Shown here: positions 8,406 through 15,468 of the stretch, in pieces
Layout: every line of letters begins with the position of its first letter
Numbering within the stretch: position 1 is the first letter of the stretch
Assembly (NCBI GenBank): GCA_020633825.1
Contig: JACKCV010000004.1
Location: 1 to 64,000, forward strand
DNA length: 64,000 nt
Source: Fibrobacteria bacterium
Lineage (GTDB): Bacteria; Fibrobacterota; Fibrobacteria; UBA5070
Direction: 5' to 3'
Notes under the pieces: generated by a model
Database searches by the model: none
What the model was told of the DNA's origin: nothing
The model's input: the letters and a program-made list of their open reading frames with translations, nothing else
Made by a program: the position numbers and the translations under genes

Positions 8406-9112
8406 CCCGCTTCGAGCATCGCCAGGACGAGCTTCGCGGCGTTGTGAGCCGCCCGCTCAAGGAAGACGGGGAAGTCGATGTGGTTCCCTTCTCCCGCGGC
8501 CGGGACATCCGACAGACTGCGCACGATCAGCAGAGGAACCGAAAACCTCCGGCACACCTGGGCCAAGGCGGCGCCCTCCATTTCGACGCAGGCCACGCGG
8601 TCGGCACCGAAGCGTTCGGCGATGGTGGCCAACTGGTCGGGACGGTACACGAAGGAATCCCCCGTCCCCACCGCCCCGTGGTGCACGGGAGGATGGTCGG
8701 CCCAACCTTCGAGGGCCCGAGCGAACCGCGCCCGCAACCGATCGTCGGTGTGGTACACCTCGGGCTCGCCCAGCATCTGCCCGAAGGCGAACCCCAAGGG
8801 GGTGACGTCCACGTCCACCGCCAGGACCTCGTCGGGCACCACCAGATCCAGGATCCGCTGGCCTGCGCGCATCCCCCCGGCCGATCCGACGTTCACGACC
8901 TCGTCCACCTTCAGGTGCGACAAGAGCACGGCCGCACTCATGGCGGTGTTCACCTTGCCGACTCCCGACCGGGCCAGCACCAGGCGCGAACCGGCGTACT
9001 CGGTCTCCAGGACATCCAGCAGCCCCAACCGTCCAGCCTCGGCCGGCGGCAGAAGCTTCAGCAAGGCATCGAGTTCTTCCTGCATGGGGGCGAGAATCGC
9101 GATGGTCTTCAT
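8387..9112 (-). CDS. mtnN: 5'-methylthioadenosine/S-adenosylhomocysteine nucleosidase family protein
   Basis: Protein of 241 residues of the PNP/UDP phosphorylase superfamily, nucleosidase branch. It begins KTIAILAPMQEELDALL, which matches the MTAN N-terminus with its catalytic glutamate around residue 12. It contains SGVGKVNTAM, VVNVGSAGGM (phosphate/ribose loop), VEMEGAALAQV (purine-site Glu) and RSLSD, whose Asp protonates the adenine. It would cleave MTA and SAH in methionine salvage and methyl-group recycling, in the cytosol; futalosine hydrolase is an alternative from the same family. Start ATG at 9112 follows a TACCTT element by 7 bases with no Shine-Dalgarno site at correct spacing. 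Confidence 0.85.
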   Translation of the reverse strand: MKTIAILAPMQEELDALLKLLPPAEAGRLGLLDVLETEYAGSRLVLARSGVGKVNTAMSAAVLLSHLKVDEVVNVGSAGGMRAGQRILDLVVPDEVLAVDVDVTPLGFAFGQMLGEPEVYHTDDRLRARFARALEGWADHPPVHHGAVGTGDSFVYRPDQLATIAERFGADRVACVEMEGAALAQVCRRFSVPLLIVRSLSDVPAAGEGNHIDFPVFLERAAHNAAKLVLAMLEAGQGEAG

Positions 9113-9119
9113 GGGAGGA

Positions 9120-9125
9120 AAGGTA
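9120..9125 (-). promoter_or_regulatory. Candidate leaderless -10 element (TACCTT) of the nucleosidase gene
   Basis: On the minus strand TACCTT ends 7 bases before the ATG at 9112. The GGAGG further upstream is too far from the ATG to act as a ribosome-binding site. Confidence 0.45.
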
Positions 9126-9178
9126 CCTCCAAGGGTTTTTCCAATCACCGCCTGTTGCCTTCGGATGCGAAACACGTG

Positions 9179-9184
9179 CATTTT
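9179..9184 (+). promoter_or_regulatory. Candidate leaderless -10 element (CATTTT)
   Basis: CATTTT ends 7 bases before the ATG at 9192. TTGCCT at 9155-9160, 18 bases further upstream, could serve as a -35 element. Confidence 0.45.
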
Positions 9185-9191
9185 ACGACCT

Positions 9192-10025
9192 ATGACACCT
9201 GGACTCATTCTCGCCACGGCCATCGCCGCTACCTTTCCCTCCGCCAAAACCGGAGCCCACGCCCCACCTCCGTCCCACGCCGCCCCTCAGGCCATCGACA
9301 CGTCCACCATCTCCGACTCGGCCTCGGGGTCGTTGTCCTTCCTCGCGCGCCCGGCAGGCGCGGACGGATTCCGGCGTCCAGCCCTGGTGCTCGCGCCCGA
9401 GTGGTGGGGACTCAACGAATACGCCAAGCGCCGCGCCCGCGAGCTGGCTGGCGAAGGCTACGTGGTCCTCGCCGTCGACCTCTACGGCCAACGCCGCGTC
9501 GCCACCGATCGCGGGGAAGCGGGCTCCTTGGCCAAGTCGTTCTACGGAGAGCCCTCGCGCTTTCGAGTCGCCCTGAAGAGAGCCGTCGAACAATTGTCGA
9601 CCCGACCCGATGTGGACACCACACGACTGGGCGCATTGGGGTTCTGCTTCGGAGGCACCGCGGTGCTGGAAGGCGCTCGCGCCGGACTCCCCTTCAAGGC
9701 GGTGGCGAGTTTCCATGGCAGCGTGAAGCCCTTCGTTCCCACCACCCAGGATGCGGTGCGGGGCAAGATCCTGGTGCTCCACGGTGGAGCCGACCCCAAC
9801 GTGACCATGGACGCCGTGTCGGCGTTCGTCGCCGACGCGGAATCCTCTCGCACGAACTACCAGATCGAGATCTATTCCCGAGCCGTCCACGCCTTCACCA
9901 ATCCGGAAGCGGGGAACGATCCCACCCGAGGCGCCGCCTACGATGCCTCCGCCGAAAAGGCATCCTTCGCCGCCTTCCACGTCCTTCTCGAGGAAACGGG
10001 ACTGCGTCCGATGCCGAACCCCTGA
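9192..10025 (+). CDS. Dienelactone hydrolase family protein, exported
   Basis: Protein of 277 residues. An N-terminal signal peptide ending near AHA is followed by an alpha/beta-hydrolase domain of the dienelactone hydrolase family. The nucleophile elbow is GFCFGGT, with Cys as nucleophile as in carboxymethylenebutenolidase. LHGGADP supplies the acid and AVHAFTNP the histidine, so the triad is complete. PEWWGLNEYAKRRARELAGEGYVVLAVDLYG is the usual N-terminal signature region. Catalysis would be hydrolysis of an ester or lactone in the periplasm; the natural substrate is not evident. Transcribed divergently from the nucleosidase gene, with 79 bases between start codons and leaderless-type promoters on both sides. 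Confidence 0.85.
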   Translation: MTPGLILATAIAATFPSAKTGAHAPPPSHAAPQAIDTSTISDSASGSLSFLARPAGADGFRRPALVLAPEWWGLNEYAKRRARELAGEGYVVLAVDLYGQRRVATDRGEAGSLAKSFYGEPSRFRVALKRAVEQLSTRPDVDTTRLGALGFCFGGTAVLEGARAGLPFKAVASFHGSVKPFVPTTQDAVRGKILVLHGGADPNVTMDAVSAFVADAESSRTNYQIEIYSRAVHAFTNPEAGNDPTRGAAYDASAEKASFAAFHVLLEETGLRPMPNP

Positions 10026-10104
10026 AACCCCCGTCCACCGAGCCTTCCCACGTGTTCCGCCCTCGAGGGGAATCGGCCTGACGCGGAGGGCCGCCTTCGC
10101 CCGC

Positions 10105-10677
10105 TCAAGCAAGGACCGGGGGATGCAACGCCGTCAGTCCGGCTTCGACCCCCGCCAGGATCGTCCACAGATAGCCGCAGGCCAGATAGTCGTGGAGGAA
10201 GTCTTCGTTCTTCATGCTGGCGACCACGGCGAGCCCCCGGTTCTTCACGGAAACGAAGGCGTCGGCGAGGCCCTGGTCCAAAGTGCCCGCGAACTCCGTC
10301 AACGGGTCACGAACCTGGAAGCGTGCGCTTCCCTCGGCGACGCCCTCCACGTCCAACGACAACCGCAATCCCGTCCCCGGCCGCCGATCGAGTTGGATGG
10401 AAAGATCCAGGCCGAGTCGGAAGGCGTGGAGGAAGACGTTTTGGAGAATGCGGAAATCCACCGGTTTGCCCGCCTCGCGATTCCAGGAGAGGGCGAATTC
10501 CGAAAGGAACAGGGCCGCGTCGCTGACCACGGGGAGATCCTCGTAGCCGTACTCCAGTTCGGATCCCGGGAGGATTCCGGATTCGGCCAAGGCGTGCAGC
10601 ACATTCACCGCCGTGGCATCGAGGGCATTCCGGGCTTCGGGCAAATCGTTGCCTTCAAGGAAGGAGGGAAGAGCCAT
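10105..10677 (-). CDS. Conserved-looking protein of unknown function
   Basis: Protein of 190 residues with no signal peptide and no clear membrane span. It is mixed alpha/beta, starting MALPSFLEGNDLPEARNALD and containing a long amphipathic central part (DAALFLSEFALSWNREAGKP). I do not recognise a family. Codon third positions are G/C-rich as in flanking genes. The ATG at 10677 is chosen because GGAG lies 9 bases before it; the frame is open to 10806 without another convincing site. It converges with the dienelactone hydrolase gene and faces away from the M23 peptidase gene across a 261-base divergent region that holds a perfect inverted repeat (10831-10852). Confidence 0.6.
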   Translation of the reverse strand: MALPSFLEGNDLPEARNALDATAVNVLHALAESGILPGSELEYGYEDLPVVSDAALFLSEFALSWNREAGKPVDFRILQNVFLHAFRLGLDLSIQLDRRPGTGLRLSLDVEGVAEGSARFQVRDPLTEFAGTLDQGLADAFVSVKNRGLAVVASMKNEDFLHDYLACGYLWTILAGVEAGLTALHPPVLA

Positions 10678-10830
10678 GGTGGAAATCTCCGCGAAGGGGG
10701 GATCGAGGGTGATGGGGCACGGGTTTTCCGGCCCGACGGAACGACTCCTGAATCCCACTGCAAGAGATGGACCAAAAAGTCTCCTAACCAGCTTTCCCAA
10801 TCTCAACTCCGATTTCCACTTGAACTGTCA

Positions 10831-10852
10831 TGACCAATCTCACCATTGGTCA
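10831..10852. repeat. Perfect inverted repeat, possible operator
   Basis: TGACCAAT (10831-10838) and ATTGGTCA (10845-10852) are exact inverted repeats around a 6-base centre. The site lies between the divergent genes starting at 10677 (minus) and 10939 (plus), about 75 bases before the plus-strand -10 element. This placement suits a dimeric regulator. Confidence 0.45.
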
Positions 10853-10926
10853 CTTCTCCGACCCAATCTTTTGCACTGAAAACCCGTCTCAAAGCCAAAC
10901 GTCCAGCCACACGGGGTGCCGATCGC

Positions 10927-10932
10927 TAGTTT
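10927..10932 (+). promoter_or_regulatory. Candidate leaderless -10 element (TAGTTT)
   Basis: TAGTTT ends 6 bases before the GTG start at 10939, so the predicted transcript start coincides with the start codon. No Shine-Dalgarno site. Confidence 0.45.
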
Positions 10933-10938
10933 TGCCAA

Positions 10939-12219
10939 GTGCCGAATCGAATTCAACATCGCTCCCGATTCCTGATCGCGCTCGGCGCGGCGTTCGCTCT
11001 GGCTTCCTGCGGGAAGAAGGAGGAACCCGTGGTCGAGGTGATCCAGCCCGTCCCTCCCCCGCCTCCGGTGATCCGTTTCGGTCTCTCCCTGGACACCCTG
11101 ACCTTCCGGGATTCCGTGGTCCCCTCCGGGGCGACCATGTCCACCTTGCTCTCCGGGTACGGCCTGAACGCGGGATATGTCTACAAGCTCTCCGAGGTTT
11201 CCGCAGAGACCTTCGACATCCGCAGGATCCGGGCGGGTCGCCCCCTCTACCTGGCCTTCGATTCCACCAATCGCCTGCGGCATCTGGTGTACGAACCCGA
11301 CGCCCTGCAATGGGTGCGTTTCGACCTCGACAGCGTTCCCCGCGTCCACAAGGAGGAACGCAAGGTCGATACCGTCGAGCGCACCGCGGGAGGGACCATC
11401 GAGCAGAGCCTGTGGATGAACCTCACCGCCCAGGGACACTCCCCGGCATTGGTTTCCCGGGTCGCCGACGTCCTGGCTTGGCAGATCGACTTCTTCACCG
11501 TGCAGCCCGGGGACCAGTACCGCGTCCTCTACGACGAACTTCGGGTCGATGGAAAAGCCTTCGGCTTGGGTCGGATCAAAGCGGTCTCCTTCACCCAAGG
11601 CAAGGAAACCTCCCAGGCGTTCTTCTATCAACATGGCGACATCCAGGGGTACTACGACGAGAAGGGGCACCCCTGCAAGCGGATGTTCCTGAAGGCCCCG
11701 CTCCAATATTCCCGCATTTCGTCCCATTTCTCCAACGGCCGCATGCATCCCGTGTTGCGTATCCGACGCCCCCACCACGGCGTGGACTACGCCGCACCGT
11801 CCGGAACGCCGGTCGTGTCCATCGGCGATGGCTCCGTGTTGACCCGCGGATGGGATCCCAAGGGAGGCGGGAATTACGTCAAGATCCGCCACAACGCGAC
11901 GTTCTCCACCACCTACATGCACTTGAAGGGCTTCGCCTCCGGTCTCAAGGCCGGCCAGCGCGTCCATCAGGGCGATTTGATCGGCTATGTGGGAGCCACG
12001 GGATTGGCCACCGGCCCCCACCTCGATTTCCGATTCTACAAGAACGGACATGCGGTCAACCCACTGACGGTCCAGTTGCCCCCCGCTCCGCCACTTCCCG
12101 CCGCGCTCCTTCCCGAGTTCCTGGCCAAGGTCGGGGACGTGGGTCTCGCGCTGGAATCCGTAGCGGCCGATTTCCGCCCCGCTCCTCCGGCGGTCGATTC
12201 CACCGCCGCGAAGGGCTGA
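10939..12219 (+). CDS. M23-family metallopeptidase lipoprotein
   Basis: Protein of 426 residues. The lipobox ALASC places the acylated cysteine at about residue 24, followed by a Pro-rich linker. Residues 45-240 form an OapA/LysM-like N-terminal region with a propeptide-type fold. The C-terminal LytM/M23 domain starts near 255: SSHFSNGRMHPVLRIRRPHH includes the first strand, HHGVDY (279-284) gives the HxxxD zinc ligands, and GPHLDFRFYKNG (359-370) replaces the usual HxH by HxD. Members cleave cross-bridges in peptidoglycan. The HxD variant occurs in related sequences, so activity is likely but not certain. GTG start at 10939 with no Shine-Dalgarno site. Acts in the periplasm, anchored to a membrane. 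Confidence 0.85.
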   Translation: MPNRIQHRSRFLIALGAAFALASCGKKEEPVVEVIQPVPPPPPVIRFGLSLDTLTFRDSVVPSGATMSTLLSGYGLNAGYVYKLSEVSAETFDIRRIRAGRPLYLAFDSTNRLRHLVYEPDALQWVRFDLDSVPRVHKEERKVDTVERTAGGTIEQSLWMNLTAQGHSPALVSRVADVLAWQIDFFTVQPGDQYRVLYDELRVDGKAFGLGRIKAVSFTQGKETSQAFFYQHGDIQGYYDEKGHPCKRMFLKAPLQYSRISSHFSNGRMHPVLRIRRPHHGVDYAAPSGTPVVSIGDGSVLTRGWDPKGGGNYVKIRHNATFSTTYMHLKGFASGLKAGQRVHQGDLIGYVGATGLATGPHLDFRFYKNGHAVNPLTVQLPPAPPLPAALLPEFLAKVGDVGLALESVAADFRPAPPAVDSTAAKG

Positions 12220-12260
12220 TCAGGTCCTTCTCCACTCGCACGTTCCCTCTGGAATGAGGT

Positions 12261-12289
12261 CGGGGCAGATGGGAGTTCCAGCTGCCCCG
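12261..12289 (+). terminator. Possible terminator hairpin after the M23 gene
   Basis: CGGGGCAG (12261-12268) pairs with CTGCCCCG (12282-12289), loop 13 bases. There is no T-run after it, so it may work only with Rho or as an mRNA 3' stabiliser. Confidence 0.3.
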
Positions 12290-12408
12290 GTCCTTGCCCC
12301 GCCCGGTCGATCGCCGGCCGTCCCCTGAGATGGCCGGATAACACCCCCCGAATTTCGATGCAAACGAGCTTGGGAGAATTGCATGATGCTCCCTATGGGG
12401 TAAGTCCC

Positions 12409-12414
12409 TATCTT
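12409..12414 (+). promoter_or_regulatory. Candidate -10 element (TATCTT) of the DUF3332 gene
   Basis: TATCTT predicts a transcript start near 12421 and a leader of about 79 bases to the ATG at 12500, which has AGAAGGTG as ribosome-binding site. No clear -35 box. Confidence 0.35.
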
Positions 12415-12499
12415 CTAGCTCGGCGTGCCTGATTCTCGTTCTCAACTCATCCAGCGCGGATCCCATTTCCGCACCTCCCCTATCCAGAAGGTGTTCCCG

Positions 12500-12970
12500 A
12501 TGCGCAAATCGACTCTCGCCGCTTCGTTCCTCGCTCTCGGACTTTCCACGACCTTGACGGGTTGCTTCGGAAAATTCCCCCTGGTCCGCAAGACCTACGA
12601 GTTCAACAAATCCGTGAGTTCCAACAAATTCGTCCAGGAAGCCGTGTTCCTGGTCCTGAACATCCTCCCCGTCTACCCCTTGGCGGGAGCGGCCGATGCG
12701 CTGGTGGTGAACGCGGTGGAGTTCTGGACGGGGGCCCAGCTGGTTTCCCAGACCCATTCGGAGACTCGCGACGGGGTGACCGCCGAATCCACCGTGCGTC
12801 CCGACGGCTCGTTGGAACTGACCCTCACGAACACCACGGGGGAAACAAGCACCACGGTCCTCACGCGAGACCCGGACGGCATTTCCGCCTACTCCCCCGA
12901 AGGAGAGTTCATGGGGAAAGTCGCCGAAGCGAGCACCGGCACGCTGTTGATCAAGCCTCGCGCCAACTGA
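12500..12970 (+). CDS. DUF3332 family lipoprotein
   Basis: Protein of 156 residues. The signal sequence ends in a lipobox (TTLTGC), and the next residues FGKFPLVRKTYEFNKSVSSN, then FLVLNILPVYPLAGAADALV and VVNAVEFWTG, match the DUF3332 family: a lipoprotein with a hydrophobic hairpin, found in many Gram-negative bacteria. Its role is not known. The hydrophobic stretch around residues 50-75 probably dips into a membrane. The C-terminal half (residues 85-156) is polar beta-sheet. Start ATG 12500 has AGAAGGTG at 8 bases. It is a single gene between hairpins at 12261-12289 and 12981-13004. Confidence 0.85.
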   Translation: MRKSTLAASFLALGLSTTLTGCFGKFPLVRKTYEFNKSVSSNKFVQEAVFLVLNILPVYPLAGAADALVVNAVEFWTGAQLVSQTHSETRDGVTAESTVRPDGSLELTLTNTTGETSTTVLTRDPDGISAYSPEGEFMGKVAEASTGTLLIKPRAN

Positions 12971-13283
12971 TCGATGCAGAGTCCCACTCGAACTCGGGTG
13001 GGACCGTCCATGGCGGTGTCTCCGGGAGGCTGGCAACCTCCCGCCCTCACCGCCCACCCTCGAAGTTCCCCCATAGGGCCCTCACCGACCTGTCCCTGGC
13101 CTTCCTCCTTGCCTCCGGCTTGCAGGGCATCGCGTTCCGGACCTTGCGCCGGGACTTCGATCCTCGGGGGTGGGTTCCGAACCTCGTGCTCTGCCTGGAG
13201 CTGGCCTGGTTTCTCCACACACGGCGTCCCCCCCCGCCGGGATGGTCGATCCCACTGCGGAGAATTCCTAGACTTCGCCGACC
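12971..13283. other. Intergenic region with hairpin and promoter
   Basis: This 313-base stretch starts with a hairpin (GTCCCAC 12981-12987 pairing with GTGGGAC 12998-13004), 10 bases after the DUF3332 stop and probably its transcript end. It finishes with the TAGACT element at 13269-13274. Between them one plus-strand frame could encode a short hydrophobic peptide, but it has no start signal and I do not call it. Confidence 0.4.
13269..13274 (+). promoter_or_regulatory. Candidate leaderless -10 element (TAGACT)
   Basis: TAGACT ends 9 bases before the ATG at 13284. No Shine-Dalgarno site is present. Confidence 0.4.
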
Positions 13284-13826
13284 ATGCCCCGATTCCCACG
13301 TCTCGCCTTTCTCCTCCTGACCATGACCTCCCTTTCCCAGGCCGGGCAAGTCCACTCCCGCCCCACCTCGGTGGAAGACATGGTGAGAAGATCGCATTGG
13401 ATCGTGGTGGCCGAACCCTGTGCGCCCGCCCATTCGTCGCGCGTCGCCATCGATCCCGACACCCATTGGGAAACCGAATACCGGGCCGGCCACTACCGGG
13501 TGCACCACACCCTCCTCTCTCCTTCCGAAGAGACGCTTCCCAAGACCTCCTGCATCGACGTGGTGTCCAATCTCCTCCAGACCTGGGAAAACCTCGGGGA
13601 GCGGGCCAGCTCCAAGGGGATCATCGGACATCAGCTCGCCGCCGAAGAGCCCTCCTGCCCCGATTCCGGCCCACGAATCCTGTTCCTCGGTTCCCCGAAC
13701 CTCCGAGGGGAATACCCGGCGACCATCTCCCGGGCCTGCCTTCCCGTATCCGACACCGGTCGTGTGAAGAAACTCGTGGAAACCTCGACGCTCCCATCGG
13801 CCGATCCGATCGAGCGGACCCCCTGA
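13284..13826 (+). CDS. Exported protein of unknown function
   Basis: Protein of 180 residues with a clear signal peptide (MPRFPRLAFLLLTMTSLSQA). The mature part opens with TSVEDMVRRSHWIVVAEP, which resembles the start of a loosely defined group of secreted proteins where a helix precedes an IVVA/GxV strand. It contains five cysteines in the mature region, which may pair as disulphides. No enzyme motif is visible. Promoter-proximal, without Shine-Dalgarno, and followed by a hairpin at 13833-13859. Probably periplasmic or secreted. Confidence 0.6.
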   Translation: MPRFPRLAFLLLTMTSLSQAGQVHSRPTSVEDMVRRSHWIVVAEPCAPAHSSRVAIDPDTHWETEYRAGHYRVHHTLLSPSEETLPKTSCIDVVSNLLQTWENLGERASSKGIIGHQLAAEEPSCPDSGPRILFLGSPNLRGEYPATISRACLPVSDTGRVKKLVETSTLPSADPIERTP

Positions 13827-13832
13827 CCCACG

Positions 13833-13859
13833 GGTCTCTCCCGGTCGTCACGGGAGACC
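13833..13859. terminator. Bidirectional terminator hairpin between convergent genes
   Basis: TCTCCCG (13837-13843) pairs with CGGGAGA (13851-13857) around a 7-base loop, with further pairing outside through a small bulge. It lies in the 85 bases separating the convergent genes ending at 13826 and 13912. Confidence 0.45.
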
Positions 13860-13911
13860 GGAGCAAGTCAACCGTGCAAGGACGGGGTGCAGCCCCCCAT
13901 CCCGCCGAGAA

Positions 13912-15468
13912 TCATTCCTTCCGGGTGGCGAACCAGGTCAGACTCGCCCGGCGGAGTCGGTCCTGGTCCGCGGAGGTCCGGCGTCGCCACCGCAGAAAAT
14001 GGGCGATCGCCGAGACCGGGAGCACCACGGCCAGGAGCATCCTCGCGAGCGCGATCCAAGTCAGCCGGGGATCCCTCGGTGCGTCGAGGAGAGTCCACTC
14101 CGGGTAGTTCCGCTCCACGAACAGACCGCTCACGGTCCGGGCCCGTGCGGCCCCTTCGCGCATCCAGTCCGCGACATCGTCCACGTCTTCGGTCGCCACC
14201 TGGAACAGTTCCGGGACGGAGTCGTTCCCACTCCGGATCAGGTCCACGACGTACGCACCCTGGAGGATCTCCTGGAGCGCGCGGTCCCGCAGCTTGGAGC
14301 GGGCCAGGCTTTCCGCCTGCAGGAAAGCCGAACCGTGGTCGGACCCGAAGGATCGCACCCCCGTGTACATCCCGGAGATCATGGGATGGCAGGCCATGCT
14401 CCTGCCCTGCGCGTCGATGCGACCACGCTCCTCGCGCCAGGCGTCCCACACGAGGTTCCCGGCCAATCCGTCGAGGGTGTCCAGCAGAGCCGTGTCCGCG
14501 AGGTAGACCGACGAAATCCGTCCAGCGAGGCAGGCCTGCTCGAAATCTCCGGGCAAGGAGGATTCGGAGGCTTCGAACACACCCGTCGCGCGCAGCCGCG
14601 ACACCAGGAGGACGCGACTGCGCAGATCCTGGGCCAGCCGCAGGGACGGCTCCAGCGCGGACGCGCTCCCCAGCGACAGATGGCGAACCCGGATCGCCCC
14701 GGAGGCCTCGGGGAGGATCGCGACGGGAACCAGATCGCGGATTTCCACGCGTCGTCCCGGAGCCGGATCCAGGCCCGGGGATGCGGTCGCGTCGAGGACC
14801 AGGGGTGGCCGGTCGAGCCAAGCCTCCGGGATCCAGGTGGGGCGCGCCTGGAAAGGAGCCCGCGCGACCAACAACAGGGACGACAGCGCCACCACCGCCA
14901 GCAGGACATGGATGGACAACCGCCATCCACCCCGGGATTCCTCCAGCCCCTCCGGAAGTTCCGGCCCCAACCGGCGACGCTCGTCGATCTGCACCAGGAA
15001 TCCTCTCCGAGGGGGATCGAGCCCCGGCAGTTCGGCCTCCACCAGGAGCAATTCGGCAGCCGTGCGCGCATCGGTTTCCCAGGAGGAGGGGAAAAGCACG
15101 TCGAGCCCCGCGACCCTCCAGCGGTAGGTCGCCCTCTTCCCGGAGCCGATCCTCTCGAGCTCCACCGGACCCGCCCGACGGAAACTGCCCAGAATGCGCG
15201 CGGGACGGCGCGAGGCCTTCCACGCTCCCCGCAGCATGGCGACGAGCCCCGCCCACAGGAGCGCCGCCGCCGCCGCGATCCCCCCGCCCAAGGGCGAGGA
15301 CAAGGCTCGCATGGCGTCGAGCGCCCCCCAAACCATGGCCCCGAGGGCGACGGTGAGCAGCAACCCCGCGAACAGGATCCCGTCCCGTTGATCGGACTTC
15401 TCGGACAGGATCCGACGCTGGATCCATTCCAGCTCCCTCGGCTCGACCGGTGGAAACCCGCCGAGCAC
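13912..15468 (-). CDS. Multi-pass membrane protein of unknown function
   Basis: Protein of 518 residues with about four predicted membrane spans: two near the N-terminus (ILFAGLLLTVALGAMVWGAL; GIAAAAALLWAGLVAML), one in the middle (LSIHVLLAVVALSSLLLVA) and one near the C-terminus (IALARMLLAVVLPVSAIAHFL). A cytosolic segment of about 100 residues lies between spans 2 and 3, and an extracytoplasmic segment of about 260 residues between spans 3 and 4. I recognise no domain. The GTG start at 15468 directly follows the dnaE stop codon with no gap, so translation is probably coupled and the two form one transcription unit. A link with replication is only suggested by position. Confidence 0.65.
   Translation of the reverse strand: MLGGFPPVEPRELEWIQRRILSEKSDQRDGILFAGLLLTVALGAMVWGALDAMRALSSPLGGGIAAAAALLWAGLVAMLRGAWKASRRPARILGSFRRAGPVELERIGSGKRATYRWRVAGLDVLFPSSWETDARTAAELLLVEAELPGLDPPRRGFLVQIDERRRLGPELPEGLEESRGGWRLSIHVLLAVVALSSLLLVARAPFQARPTWIPEAWLDRPPLVLDATASPGLDPAPGRRVEIRDLVPVAILPEASGAIRVRHLSLGSASALEPSLRLAQDLRSRVLLVSRLRATGVFEASESSLPGDFEQACLAGRISSVYLADTALLDTLDGLAGNLVWDAWREERGRIDAQGRSMACHPMISGMYTGVRSFGSDHGSAFLQAESLARSKLRDRALQEILQGAYVVDLIRSGNDSVPELFQVATEDVDDVADWMREGAARARTVSGLFVERNYPEWTLLDAPRDPRLTWIALARMLLAVVLPVSAIAHFLRWRRRTSADQDRLRRASLTWFATRKE

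Noticed and set aside
13080..13283. Possible small membrane peptide on the plus strand (LTDLSLAFLLASGLQ and on)
   Set aside because: No start codon with a ribosome-binding site or promoter, and the frame continues from inside the DUF3332 gene in another phase.
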